Of a stretch of DNA of 64,000 nt, positions 15,219 through 27,400 are shown piece after piece; the first letter of the stretch is position 1, and each line of letters opens with the position of its first letter. Where the stretch lies: positions 101,852,001-101,916,000 of the forward strand of contig NC_133167.1 of the NCBI RefSeq assembly GCF_040802235.1. The letters run 5' to 3'. The notes below the pieces were generated by a model. It did not search any database and had not been told where the DNA came from. It worked only from the letters and a program-made list of their open reading frames with translations. The DNA comes from Manis javanica (Eukaryota > Chordata > Mammalia > Pholidota > Manidae). Position numbers and translations under genes: made by a program.

Positions 15219-15902
15219 TGAATACATCATGGAGAGGCTGGCTGAGGGGAAGATGCAGTGTTCGCCAGAGTTGTGCTTTAGCTTCCCGGGCAATACCAGA
15301 ACTGGGCCTTGGAGGAGGCACAGGACCCTGTGGGCACCAAGGAGCGAATTCCACACAGATCATTAGGAAGATTCTGTGAGTCCTCATAAAGTAAACTGCA
15401 GTATGCACCCAAAAACAGCTGCACAGGAGAGACATATGGGTGTGTAAGACGCATTTGTTTCTGCAACCTGACTTTCCTGCTTGGGTTTGTCTCCAGATTT
15501 ATTGCATGCTGTCATATCATGATCAGTTTACTGAATCAACAGCTTTTATCCCTATTTCAAGAAAAACCGTGCAATACTCTGGGAGGAATCAGGGCATATG
15601 CATGCTTGAATTCAAAGGCTTTAATGTAACACAGTGAACTCTACTCTGTAGCATCTGGATTTAAATCAACATTTTAAAATGGAAATACTGACATTCTGTC
15701 AGCAGCCAAGAACATGATATCTTTAAATATCTTGGCCAAAAATCAGTCATCAATTTCTGATTTAGAAATATTTTGTTTCTTCATTCTTATCAAGAGCAAT
15801 GGTTTGGAACTTATCTGATAGGTGTGACTGAAAGTCTAGATGTACTTTTTCTAAATATTTGCATTCCAGAGGAGCTCTCTAAATGTCAGTCATGGGCTTG
15901 TG
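15219..15902. other. Intergenic stretch, nothing recognised
   Basis: No exon or named repeat identified. Confidence 0.45.
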
Positions 15903-15937
<35 letters not shown>

Positions 15938-15966
15938 AACACACACACAGAAAAACACACACACAG
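15903..15966. repeat. (CA)n microsatellite, interrupted
   Basis: A run of CA dinucleotides followed by two interrupted copies of an acacagaaaaacacac unit. Likely polymorphic. Confidence 0.95.
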
Positions 15967-16169
15967 CCAATGCCCCCTAAAGTCCCCATTTAGAATAAAG
16001 GACACTTCAAATCAAACTCACCTCTATCTAACACTTACTAAACTTACTTGCTGTGAATAGTATGGAACGGAAACTTTTGCAGAATAGACAGCCTTGATTG
16101 CCCTTTGGAATCTTACCTGTAACACAGGAGTTAGCATTTTACCTTACCACAAGGTGAGCCTGGGAGTGA

Positions 16170-16370
16170 ATGAGTGATCAGACACTTTCAAATTGCTTAC
16201 TGTGCATCAGGTACTGAGCTACATATTTTTGTTAATCATTTAAACCTCTCAACAAACCTATTAGGTAGATTCTATTATTACCGCCACTGTTTAACAGATG
16301 AGGAAACCGGAGTAACTGGAGACAACTTGAACAATCACACAGATCAGCAGTCATGATGTCTGGCCTTCAG
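16170..16370 (-). repeat. MIR SINE, antisense
   Basis: Reverse-strand MIR: gcatcaggtactgagct, catttaaacctctcaacaaacctat, taggtagattctattatta, acagatgaggaaac, and the tcacacagatcagcag and tctggcc ends, all in order. Confidence 0.85.
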
Positions 16371-17624
16371 GCCTTGGATCTGTGGCATAGTCAGAAATAT
16401 ATCTGGTTATCATCCCAGGTTCCAGGCACAGAGCCCTTAAAAGCCTTGGAATTTCCTGAGCCACAGGTAGGTTCTTTTGTAATTCATAGTGAGTGCCTTT
16501 AACCCTATCTGCATTTGTCCTAGAAGGTGACTTAGGGCGCAGCCCCTGCAGAGCCTCAGGATGGGGCTGGTCGCCAGAGGGACCCAGTGATGAGAAGGCT
16601 GGAACGTTTAGCTAGCCCCACCCACCAGCTCCAGGAAGGGGTAGGAGGTGGCTGGGGATTCAGCTCACAAAATATCTTGAACAACATTTGATGAGCTTGT
16701 CCACTGGTGCTGGGAGGGTGGTATAAGAGAAGGGACATGGAAGCTCTGGGTCCCCAACCCCACACCTTACTCTATGCATCTCTGCCACCTGCTGCTCTGA
16801 GTTGTATCCTTTATTATAAACCAGTAACCTAAGCATGATATTTCTCTGAGTTCTCAATGACGTGTTCTAGCAAATTACTGACCCTGAAGAGAGAGTCACT
16901 AGAACCCCTGATTGGTAGCTGGCTGGTCAGAAGTATGGATGGCCAGGACCTGCAAGTGGCATCTGAAGTGGGGCAGTCTTGTGGAGCTGAATCCTTAAAT
17001 TCGTGGGATCTAGCACTCATTCCAGGTAGCTGGAGTCAGAATTGAACTGACTTGCTGGACACCCAGACAGCATCTGCAGGACGCCCCTTGGCGCACTCAG
17101 CATCTATTCCCCGCTCCCAGCAACAAAGGCTGACCCTGGGAAAATGGATGAGCTTGCCCACCGATGCAACAGAGAAGGAGGAGAGGTTAGCTCAGCACAA
17201 AACTCCGAAGAATCTTTGTTCTTGGGACATAAGAAGGGGCAAAGGAGACAGGAAACGGGTCAGAGGGACTGGAGAATTCTGCACCACAGTGTCCATGAAG
17301 CTGTAAAAACAACATATATCAGGGGTCAAATGCCTCTAAAACTTTAAGAAGGAGAAACTTCTTCCTGAACTTTGGGGCTTATTAGTGACTTTCAAAAATA
17401 CAGATCCTGCAGGAAACCAGATTCAGGTGAGACCAACAGTGAGGAAGTAGCTATGCCAATTACAGGAAGACTTGTCTTTCAGAAAAACTGCTGTTGAAAA
17501 GAATGAGAAATGGGTATGGAAACAATTAAACTATTAGCAAAGAGTAAAACCACTGTATGTTTGCTTATAAGGTTGGGAAAGACACGGCAGGTGCTGTTAG
17601 TTCACAAACAAATGAAAAACCACC
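16371..17624. other. Intergenic stretch, nothing recognised
   Basis: No exon, repeat family or RNA gene seen. Overlapping short frames at 16556-17350 have no protein-family signature. Confidence 0.4.
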
Positions 17625-17765
17625 TCACATTTATTTTGTGCTTCCTACATACAGGCACTACTCTGAGCACTTTGTAAACAGTAACTCAGCTCTTTGGCCC
17701 CTGTGCCATGTCACACAGTAGAAGTGCCTACTCAGCTTTCTTACTGATGGGCCTGAGACAAAGGT
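17625..17765 (-). repeat. MIR-like SINE fragment, antisense
   Basis: catttattttgtgcttcctacatacaggcac, tctgagcactttgtaaacagtaactca and the following half-decayed segment follow the reverse MIR order. Confidence 0.6.
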
Positions 17766-18799
17766 GATACTGAAATTATGCTTCATGCTACTCACTTTAA
17801 AAGAGCGGTTACTTATGTGATAAGTTTTAGAGGGTTTTTTCCCCAAAATTGATGAAACTAACATTTCAAAGCTTAAAGAAATAAGCTTCAGACATGTGGA
17901 AAATTGTGCATCTCTCTACCCCTTATTGTGATGCTGAACGCATGAGCTGCCCCTGTCTGCCTATTAGCCTTCCTAGTTCAACCTATGAGCTGGTAGGTAC
18001 CCTTAGCGCATTCCACAAGAGACACAGCCGGCCATGGCAGTCGGGGGGGAATGGGCACTGCCTCAGACGTCTGACTTCCGTTTACTGATCCAGAACCCAA
18101 CTAACTGATGGCAGCGAGTGCGTGAGCCTTTTTTCCTGATGTCTGAGAGTTCTCAGCATTCTTTAGCACGCCATACCTACCAATAAGGAAGGGGCCAGTG
18201 CACTGTTCTTATTAATATGCTGGAAATATCTGCTTCCGACACCTGTCATTTTGCATCACTATGAATACAAACCACAGACACCATGTGGGATGTCAGAGGA
18301 AAGCGGAACGCGACGGTTTGCAATTCCCTTCTGACTTAATTTCACAGTTTTCAAGAGCCTTGTTTTGCTTCCATGATAATCATAGGGAAAAATAATTAAC
18401 AATTATCCTCTGAGTGACAAAATTACTGCAAATTAAGAAACAGTTATGAATATAATTGACAGATAATTAGGTGACAAGAGCATGAAAAGTGCAGAGCCCA
18501 ATGAAACAAAATGAATTAAAGCTACTAAGTGACCATTTGGTTTTCATTTGTTTACTTTGGTCCCCGAAGGACAGTCTGTCCCAAGATGCTTTACAACACT
18601 GAGTACTATGACTCAAAAGAAAATCTAAAGAGCTTCCTCACAAATATAAGTGGTAGATGCATCAGGTTGCAATGCCAACAGCACAAGGCTATAGGTCTCA
18701 TCAGAACCTTCAGGGGGACAGAGTGGTTGTAATGCAATATGTTAAAACTACGGACATGAACAGGAAGGAAGGTCAAATACGATGACCTCAACACCAGTG
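17766..18799. other. Intergenic stretch, nothing recognised
   Basis: No exon or named element seen. Confidence 0.4.
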
Positions 18800-19440
18800 C
18801 TACCAACTGGGAGCTGACATCAGAAAAACAACACAGTGAGACCTATGAACATTTTTTCTTCTATAAAAGCAATGAGAAAACTGGTAAAAATAGTCAGAAT
18901 ATAGACTTTTCAACAAACAGTGATGGAACAACTGGACATCCACATGCAAAAACAATAAATCTAGACACAAACCTCACGCCCATCACAAAAATTAACTCAA
19001 AGGGATCAGAGACCTAAATGTAAATGTAAAACTATAAAACCTCTAGAAGATAACATGAGAGAAACCCTGCATGACCTTGGGCATGGCTGTGACTTTTTAG
19101 ATACAACACCCAACACATGATCCATGAAAGAAAGGATAAACTAGCCTTCTTTAACTTGAAAAGTTAGCTCTCTGTGAAACACACCATGAAGAGGATGAAC
19201 AGACAAAGCACACTCTGGGAGAAAATATTTGCAAAAGACACACCAGATAAATGACTATTGTCCAAAACATACAAAGTAGTCTTAAAACTCAACAGTAAGA
19301 ATACAAAAACACTGAAATGCACCAAACGCCTTAAAAGACCCTTCACCAAAGATGTACAGATGGCAAATAAGCATATGAAAAGATACTCCACATCATATGT
19401 CATCAGGGAAATGCAAATTAGAATATAAAGATCTTTTTAT
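18800..19440 (+). mobile_element. L1 ORF2 3' fragment, sense
   Basis: Sense L1 ORF2 C-terminal region: acaactggacatccacatgc, aaaattaactcaaagggatc, agacctaaatgtaaatgt, gacccttcaccaaagatg, atgaaaagatactccacatc, and tcatcagggaaatgcaaatta. Multiple frame breaks. It is followed directly by antisense L1 sequence, so the junction near 19440 joins two different events. Confidence 0.8.
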
Positions 19441-19467
19441 TCTGACCACCTTCAAGATTTTAGCTTT

Positions 19468-19971
19468 TTTGTAATTTTTATTATAGTATTGTTGATAAAT
19501 AATCTTATGTTGGTTTCAAGTACACAACACAGTGTTTCAACAGTTACCCATATTAGTAAATCCTCACCCCCTCTAGTGCAGTTACTATCTATCAACATAG
19601 AAAGATGTTTCAGAATCACTGACTACATTCTCCTTGCTGGACTACCGTCCCAGTAACCAACTTATATCATGATTATGAATTATGATGCCCCTTTACTCCC
19701 CTACCTCTTCCCTACAACCTGCCCCAACCTCTTCCCTTTGGTAACCACTAGTCACTTCTCAAAGTCTATGAGTCTACTGCTGTTTTGTTCCTTCTGTTTT
19801 GCTTTGTTTTTAAGATTCCACAAGTAAGTGAAATTATGTGGTATTTGTCTTTCTCCACTTGGCTTATTTTACTGAGCAGAATATCCTCTAGGTCCATCCA
19901 TGTTGTTGAAAATGGCAGGATTTCTTTTCTTTTTATGGCTGAATAATATTCCACTGTGTATATGTACCACA
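19468..19971 (-). mobile_element. L1 3' end insertion, antisense, with 17-bp target duplication
   Basis: Reverse-strand L1 from its 3' end (left) to a 5' truncation (right). It reads ttggtttcaagtacacaaca, ccattgtgt-type ORF2 end blocks, and tgaataatattccactgtgt. Direct repeats ttcaagattttagcttt (19451-19467) and ttcaagattttatcttt (19972-19988) flank it with one mismatch. The sequence outside the repeats is an older antisense L1, so this is L1 inserted into L1. Confidence 0.8.
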
Positions 19972-19988
19972 TTCAAGATTTTATCTTT

Positions 19989-20600
19989 ATACATGGTTTT
20001 TAGCAATTTGACCAGGAAGTGCCTAGGTGATTTTTTTTTTTGCCCTCAGCTTGGGGGGGTCTCTCTGTTTTTTTAATTTCTCTGGTTTTTTATTTGTTTT
20101 CTTTCATTAATTTTGGAAAATTCTCAACAATTATCTCTTCAAATATTTCTTTGGTGCTATTCTCTCTCTTTTCCTCCTGGAACTCCAATTTTATACATGT
20201 TGGGTTGTCCAATAGTCCCAAAGCTCTTGGGTGCTACAAGCTTTAAAAACAAAATACTTACCTTTCTCTTTGTTTCAGTTCATATAATTTCTATGAACCT
20301 GCCTTCATAATTATTGATCGTTTCCTCAGCTCTTTCCAATCTGCTGATAAGCTCATAATAGGAGCTCTTCATTTCTAATATCATGGATTTTTATTTCTAG
20401 AATTTCCATTTTCCTGTTTTTTATAGTTTCTATCTCTCTGATAAAACTTCTCTTTTGTTAATGTATACTATCCACATTTTTCACGAGTTCCTTTAACATA
20501 TTAACCAGAGCTACTTTAAAGAACCTGTTGGATAGTTCCAACACCTGGGCCATATCTGGAAGTAGTTTTTTTGGTATTTTTGATCTCTTAACAAATTCCC
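19989..20600 (-). mobile_element. Older L1-type internal fragment, antisense
   Basis: Reads as the internal part of an ancient L1 on the reverse strand: aatttgaccaggaagtgcctagg, ttctcaacaattatctcttcaaatat, ctttccaatctgctgataagc, atttctagaatttccatttt, and cctgttggatagttccaacacctggg. This is the host element of the 19468-19971 insertion. Confidence 0.65.
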
Positions 20601-20639
20601 TTTTCTTGCTTTTTTTTGTGTCTCCCTTTTTTTAACCAG

Positions 20640-21595
20640 CTTTAAAAAAAATGGCTTTTTTTTTAAGAGACATTTTTGGGTTCACAGCAAAATAGAGCAG
20701 AAAATAAAGAGTCCCCATATGCTCTGCCCCAACACATGTGCAGCCTTCCCCGTCAACATTGTACATCAGAGCTTACGTTTGTTACAACTGATGAACCCAC
20801 ACGGACACCTCATTAGGTTTACATTAAGGTTCGCCCTTGCTGTTGTACATTCCATGGGTTCTGCCCAATGTATAATGACATGTATCCACCATTATAATGT
20901 GCTACTGTACAGTGTCACTACTCTAAAAATCCTCGGTTCTCCTCCTATTCATCCTTCCCTCCTCATAACCCCTGGTAACGACTGATCCCTTTGCTGCTCT
21001 ATGTTAACTTTTATGGGTTTGCCTTTTCCAGAATGTCATATAGTTGGAATCATACACCAGGTAGCCTTTCCAGATTGGCTTCCTTCACTTAGTAATATGC
21101 ATTTAAGGTTTCTCCGTGTCTTTTTATGACTTGGTAGCTCATCTTTTTTTAATCCCTTGTCTGGATGTAACACAGTTTATCCACTCACCTACCAAAGGAC
21201 ATCGGAGTTGCTTCCAAGTTTAGACAATTATGAACACAGCTGCATAACCATCCATGGGCAGATTCACGTGTGGACATAGTTTTCGAGTCCTCTGAATAAA
21301 TGCATGTGGTAAGAGCATGTAAGCTTTGTAAGAAACGGCCAAACTGTCTTCTCAAGTAGTTGTACCATTTGGCCTTCACACCGGCAATGAGTGAGGTTCC
21401 TGTGTCCACATCCTCACCAGCTTTTGCTGTTGTCAGTGTTTGGACTTTCCCCATTCTGAAAGGTACACAGTGGTGTCTCATTGCTGTTTTAATTTGCAAT
21501 TCCCTAATGATGTAGGATTTTGATTATCTTTTCATATTATTTGCCATCTGTGTATCTTCTTTGGGGGTGTGTGCAGATCTTTTGCCCATTTTTCC
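20640..21595 (-). mobile_element. L1M 3' fragment, antisense
   Basis: Classic old L1 3' half on the reverse strand: gggttcacagcaaaatagagcag, ccccatatgctctgcccc, aacattgtacatcagagc, tgacatgtatccaccatta, cccctggtaacgactgatc, and gaatgtcatatagttggaatc. Confidence 0.8.
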
Positions 21596-21599
21596 CTTT

Positions 21600-21775
21600 T
21601 TAAATAGATATATTTTTCAGAGCAGTTTTAGGCTGACAGGCTGTATGTAGCCTTTTCAGATTGGCCTTTTTACTGCGTAAGTATGCATTTTACATTCCTC
21701 CATGTCTTTTCATGGCTTTATAGTTCATTTCCCTTTGCAATGAATAATATTCCATTGTCTGTCATAATTTCATAT
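21600..21775 (-). mobile_element. Second partial L1M copy, antisense
   Basis: Repeats landmarks already seen just to the left (cagagcagttttaggctgac, gccttttcagattggc, gaataatattccattgtc). It is therefore a separate partial copy, or a local duplication of the neighbouring L1. Confidence 0.6.
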
Positions 21776-22859
21776 AATATGATAAATAATGATACTTTAA
21801 AAATGTGGTATCTTGAACACAAGATTTTTTTCTGACTTGCTTTTCTGTAAATTCATTTACTAGAACATCAAAAATTATACTTTAAGCAATTTCATTTTCA
21901 ATCAATACAATTGAAAGCAATATAAGCCACTCTTGGCAAATGCAAAATCAATAATTTTTTATAATTTTTTATTTTGAGAAGGATGAAACTACTTCTAGAG
22001 TTGTGAGGAGTATTATGGTCTGTAACTGCATTGGGATATATTTGGTAAATTATTTTGAAATGTAAAGTTTAGCATAATGAGAGATGATGGTTCTAACAGG
22101 ACAATTTTTCTAAATAGGATTTAACTCATACAAATTTAAAATTTACACATTGGGTATTTTAAGGTTTTCTCTGGCATTTCTTCTAATTTGTAGAGGTTTC
22201 TGAAATGGCTTCATGATTTTTATATAACTTAAGACACTTCTATATGCATTCTATAATTGTATCTTCAATTACAAGGAAAATTTAATTTAAAAATTTTCTT
22301 TCTCATTAGTAACTGGTTCATTTGAAGCTTTTTATAAAAATAATGCTATTTCTGTTGAATACAAAGACCTTTAAATTTAATTTTCAAGCCTGTGGATATT
22401 TGCTTTGCAATATTTCAGCAGTTGTAAAAACAGGAGATCCTAAACTCTTTGAGGATTCTAATAACTTCCTGATATGCTTTATTGCAATGACCATGATTAT
22501 ACTTTATTTTGTAATAATTTTTTGGCAAACTTTACTGCTTGAGCACCCACAGTTCCTTTTCTGATGCTCCAGCCAGAGTTAATACCTGTGAAGACTTGGC
22601 AAGGATGAGCTCTGGACACAGAGGTCAAGCTGCACTCCTCACAGGTCCCGGCGCTGCCCCCATCTGGAGCCACTCTTTTCCCCAGTGGCTGTACTGCCAC
22701 AGTAACTGTCATCGCCCCCAGCAGGGCCCGGCCCTGGCCTGAGCACCTCCGGAGTCCACAGTGCCCACACTGTCCTCAAGGCATGCATGTGTGTGTATGT
22801 GGCCATCAGGCCGACTGCCATTGTCCCTTGCGACTTCACTTACAAAACACAAATACAAA
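21776..22859. other. Intergenic stretch, nothing recognised
   Basis: AT-rich up to about 22540, then GC-richer. No exon or repeat family that I can name. Confidence 0.4.
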
Positions 22860-22978
22860 AATACAATTATTAAGAATTTCAAAATGGCAACAGCAGAGCA
22901 TTAAACCACACATGCTAAGTGAAGGAAGCTGGTCACAAAAGACCACATATCATATGATACCATTTATATGAAACCAAG
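22860..22978 (+). mobile_element. Short L1 3' fragment, sense
   Basis: catgctaagtgaaggaagctggtcacaaaagaccacatatcatatgatac followed by catttatatgaaa is the usual sense-strand block of the L1 ORF2 end and 3' UTR start. Confidence 0.65.
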
Positions 22979-25304
22979 TCACCAACTCAGGAAGCTAGCC
23001 CTGATTTTTACTTGCCCATTTCCCAGTGTGGTACCACCTCCCATCAGTAGCACCTGAGGGTCACTGGGGGGTGGTAGCATCCCTTGGCCTGTTACCCAGG
23101 GTGGTCACCCCACCTCCTCCATAGGCTCCTGCCTGGCACACATCCGGCAGCCTTCCAGAAGTGGTTGTGCCTGCCTCCTCCACGGCTTTCCGGACTATTA
23201 CTCCACAATGCCAACATCCCTTCTGATCAGTGCCCCCAATCAATATGCTGCCTGTTTTGCCAGATAAAGGACTGGCAGTCCTTACACAAATCAGACCTCT
23301 TTTCTCTTCCTACCCAAGGCTCCTCTCTCCCCCCTGCTGGTGGCATTGTCTAGAAGGTAGGGGTAGGTACAGACAACATTCAGAGGTAATTACTACAAAT
23401 TATTATTAACTCTAAATATTAGAAAAGTCTCACTTCAGAACTGGGCTATTTAGATCAATAACTTTTAGGTCAAGGCATGTTCATAATCCTGAGCATGACA
23501 ATTAAAAGGGCAAAGTTATAAATAGCCTGGTTGTCCTGTTCCTCTGCCCTGCGACTACTGCAGCTCTTCCCTGGCACATCAGATTCTGAAGTGAGGACCT
23601 AAAGAAAGCTGTCACAACGCTGGGGGAAGGTCACACTTGTGCAGTGTGGCATGTGCCTAGAAACTGAAGCTTATAAATCAAGCTGAAAGCTGGTGAAGCT
23701 GCAAGATTTATGGCTCATTTGAAGAAACGCTAACTCGTCTGTAAATTGATACACCAAATGGAGCTCCATCTTCTTACCTAACACTGTTTAAACTGGCAGG
23801 CATGGCCTCTTGGGAGAATTAATTGCAGCGTGGTAAATTAAACGGAGTCTCCTGTGACTTGACAGAGATCTTGCAGAGGGAGCGCAAGTGGTCTCCAACC
23901 AGCAATGAAGAAGAGATGGAAGAGGGTCTCCAACACATGTCTTCAGACCGAACAGTGGAAGAGACTTGAACACATTAACTTACGGAGTCCATAAAAAAGG
24001 GGTGGGGATTTGGGCCTTAAATTTAACTTCATTTAACCCTTTAGAACAAGTACAAAGGCATACTGTGCTTTTACTTATGAAAGCACAAGTAGGCTTTAAA
24101 ATATTTTGAGCATGATCTCAAAAGGTCACGTGATAAGAATATTGCTAACAAATGCCTTTTCCTATCATTCTTGCTTTTTTTTCCCTCGTGTGTTTCCCTA
24201 ATGAAATTCCTTCTTGAAAACGCTGGAGTTCCAACCATCTTTCAGGAATCTCTATTTTCTGGGCAATTTTTGCCTCCTAATCCTAGGTCAGTAGGACATG
24301 ACCTTTCTGTGTGATGAGCCACTCCAGACTGGTTAAGCACCCGTGACTTCTGACCTGTTTCTGCTTCACTTTTGCAGGGGCTGCTCTTCACCCTATGGAG
24401 TGTCTTTCTCAACCTGTTGCCTGGCCCCCCTTCACCACAGTCAAGAGCCATCTGAGCACCAGCTCTGCCTAAACCGGGCAGGGCCTGCATGGAGCCTTCT
24501 GCCTATTTACTTTTCCCTCTGCGTCATCTGGTGTTTTGAATAATGACCTGAGGTCTGCTTTTGTTCATGCGATCCCTCTGAGTTTTGAATTCCTGACATA
24601 AGTCTTAGTATTTGATATTCTGCATTTCAGATTCTCACTTTCTACGGTTTAAAATGCTTATGGTCTTACGCTATCAAGCATTAGACGGAGTTATTTAGTA
24701 GCTTTCTTTATATACTCTCAGACTAGAAATTTAACGGAGCTGTTTTTTCGGCTTCGTGCTCTGTCAACTCTGATCATATTTTAAGGGTTGTTTTCAGGTC
24801 TCCTCGACACTGGGGTCGCCAAGATTTCAACAACCCTAGGTTTTCCTGTCTCTCTTCCTCCTTTTGTCCACATCTCTCATTCTCCCTTTTTTAAAAACGG
24901 GTCATAATTAAAAATGGAACTCACTCTTCTATATCTATCCTAGGAGATACAGTTCCCCATTAGTAATACAGGAAATGGGCTGATCGGACACAACTTACTC
25001 CAAACCTTTATTCATTAAACAACCTTCTGATCCAATTTGATCATCGCAGTGGATTTATTTATACGAGCTCCATTAGTAGATTTATCTTTCATTGTCTGTT
25101 AAATGGGCAGTCTTACTAATTTGAAATTTAGAAAATGGAGAAAGGAGATGAGAAGGATAAGGAGATAAAAAGACCAGATGACTAAAAACTCAATTCTAAC
25201 TGAAAAATTCTCTAATCCCTGAGATTCAATACAGTAGATGAGTGATACATTTCATGATTTCACGTCTTTAAAAAAGCAATGCTTATTTGAAAGGTTGGCT
25301 GTTG
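22979..25304. other. Intergenic stretch, nothing recognised
   Basis: Over 2 kb in which I can name no repeat or gene. Frames of 60-90 codons at 23061-23353 and 24242-24543 overlap on opposite strands and lack a family signature. Confidence 0.4.
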
Positions 25305-25372
25305 TTAAGATAAATTTCACATACCACATAACTCCCCCGTTTAAAGTGTATAATTTGGTGTTCTCCTGGTTT
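25305..25372 (-). mobile_element. L1M fragment, antisense (left of Tigger-like element)
   Basis: taaatttcacataccacata and cccgtttaaagtgtataattt are the reverse-strand L1M block usually read as ttcacataccatacaattcacc. The element resumes at 25826. Confidence 0.6.
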
Positions 25373-25375
25373 TAT

Positions 25376-25825
25376 ACAGCAGTCCCTTCCCAACCGGGGC
25401 CGAGGCGACTACGTTCCCAGACCCCAATGGATCCTGAAACTGCAAATAGTACCCAACCCTATATGTATATTTTTTTCCTGTACACACACACCTATGATAG
25501 TTTAATTTATAAATTAAGCACAGTTTATAAAAGATTAACAACAGTAACTAGTAATAAAACAGAACAATTCTAACTGTAATATACTGTAATAACTGTTAAT
25601 ACGTATACATACTGTATAAAAGAGCGTGAATGTGGGCTCTCGCTCATAAAAATGCCTCCTTGCAGGGGACTCACCAGCTCGTGACGGTGCGGGACGAAGC
25701 CTCGGTGACGAGAGGAAGGCGGGGGATGACGCAGCGTTGTGACGTAGCTCCGGGCGACCGCTGAGCTGACGCTGCGTCAGAAGGCAGGTCAGCCGCTTCC
25801 GGGGCGTGGTTGGCCCGGGGCACTG
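25376..25825 (+). mobile_element. Tigger-like DNA transposon remnant, CpG-rich
   Basis: Starts cagcagtcccttcccaacc after TATA, then ccccaatggatcctgaaactgc, aatagtacccaaccctatat, tatgatagtttaatttataaatt, aagcacag, and aacaatt...taatatactgtaataact. Its right half is GC-rich: tgacgcagcgttgtgacgtagc, ctgacgctgcgtcagaagg, ccgcttccgg. This order matches a mammalian Tc1/mariner (Tigger-type) MITE as I remember it. The far end is truncated against L1 sequence at about 25826. CpGs are unusually frequent for so old a repeat. Confidence 0.6.
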
Positions 25826-26060
25826 CAACACCCAGGAATGGGACTGCTGGGCCCTCGGGGGACTGTCCCTACCCTGGGAGGAACTGACGGGCTGCTTTCC
25901 ACAGCGGCTGCACCATTTTGCATTCCTACCAGCTGCGTATGGGTCTCTGATTTCTTCAGAGCTTTGCCAACACTTGTATTTCTTTTTCATTATAGGTATG
26001 AAGGGTGTCTGATGGTGACCGTTTTTAGTGGGTCGTTGAAAGTAAGTGAGCCGTTATAGG
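25826..26060 (-). mobile_element. L1M fragment, antisense (right of Tigger-like element)
   Basis: ccaggaatgggactgctgggcc, gctttccacagcggctgcacc, ttttgcattcctaccagc, and gccaacacttgtatttc are reverse-strand L1 ORF2-end landmarks. With 25305-25372 this forms one L1M split by the Tigger-like element, with some L1 sequence lost. Confidence 0.7.
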
Positions 26061-26061
26061 T

Positions 26062-26091
26062 AAAAAAAATAAATAAATAAATAAATAAGAC
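26062..26091. repeat. (AAAT)n simple repeat
   Basis: An A run followed by several AAAT units. Confidence 0.9.
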
Positions 26092-27244
26092 TGTACCAGT
26101 CATGGGCACCTTTGTCTGCTGGTAGAGTTTACGTCTCCTGTGATGACTCCACTGTCTTTTGGACTAATCAAGCATTTTTTTCCCCCTAACCTATGCCCCC
26201 TTTGGAAAAATGTTAAAAGCTCATGACATCTTGAGGTTCTTACACATCTCCTAGGTTTAGGATCATCTTAACCTTTTGTCTGAAACTTTTTGATTTCACA
26301 TATCAGGGAAGTAAATTTGCCAACTTAATGTTTGACCAAATATCAGCTATAGGAAACATAATTTCATCAAATAAAGAACACTGAAGCCTCAAAACAGTAG
26401 AACTATTCCAAACCAAAAGATAGTCTTTTCCAGTCTTACCTGAACACACACACACCACGCTATTGTTAATTTCTATGATTTAAAATACTAGTTTCCCATA
26501 TGGGTTCCTATGAAACCTCTGGTGAGGGTTTACACTGGAACAATGTTGTTGATACTCCCACAGGAAAGTGGCCTTCTCAGACAAGTACACAGCCCAGAGG
26601 CAGGCAAACAGGTGAATGAAGAGAAATGGAGAAAGAAAGGTTGCCTATGCCTGAGCCGAGAATATTCTGATAGCACCTCTGTCATCTTCAAGCAGCTCTG
26701 TACTAAAAGTACTGGCTCTGCCTGTCCTCATAGTCTGGATACAAAATGGTACTTCTTTGATGAACGTCCTTTGGATGCAGAGTGGGACCAGTCTGACACA
26801 TCTGGGACACCCTGGTCAATCTCAGCCTTTCTAAAGATGGGACAGTAGTATGCCACACATATGCCATTATGTGACACACGATGTGATGTCAAATAAAGTA
26901 CACCGTGCCTCATATGAAGGGTTCTTGACTGCACAATTGAACTTGCACTCATCACTTAGAAATTTAGGTATAACTACCACTTTACAGAAAATGCTGAAGT
27001 TTGCAGAACAAGTCAGCCAATACAGCTTGTGGGGGAGTCTGTAGAGAAATTACTTATTTTCTTTTATACATTGTAACATGTATAAAAGTAACTTATAATA
27101 TAAAGAGATTCAAGAGACATAGCAACCGAACGTATTTTGTCATATTTGTTTGGATCCTGATTCAAACACATAACCTGTACAAAGGCATTTTTAAGATAAA
27201 GTGGGGAATTCTAAAGTGCTTTGGATATTAGATTATAGCAAGGA
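26092..27244. other. Intergenic stretch, one unrecognised 112-codon frame
   Basis: Nothing is named here. An open frame at 26510-26848 (+) of 112 codons has no domain that I recognise and no splice or promoter context. I do not call it a gene, though its composition is less repeat-like than its surroundings. Confidence 0.35.
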
Positions 27245-27400
27245 ATGGTTATTTTTTTAATTGACAAACAATATCATACTAGTTTCAGGTGTACAGCATA
27301 ATGAATCAATCAATGTTTGTATATCTTGTGAAATGATCACCACAATAAGCTAGTTAGCATCCATCACCACCATAGTTACAGAATTTTTTCCCCTAAGAAA
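27245..27400 (-). mobile_element. L1 3' UTR fragment, antisense
   Basis: taattgacaaacaatatcatac, agtttcaggtgtacagcataatg, cttgtgaaatgatcaccacaat, and gttagcatccatcacca are reverse-strand L1 3' UTR blocks. Confidence 0.75.

Noticed and set aside
15903-15966. Regularly spaced repeats resembling a small array
   Set aside because: It is a CA microsatellite with interrupted units. There are no spacers, no CRISPR-like repeat and the context is a mammalian genome.
19766-19972. 68-codon frame with IYTVEYYSAIKRKEILPF
   Set aside because: This is the conserved C-terminal end of L1 ORF2p on the minus strand, not an independent small protein.
25535-25990. 151-codon open frame on the - strand
   Set aside because: Spans the Tigger-like element and the adjacent L1; it crosses a transposon junction and so cannot be an ancestral gene.
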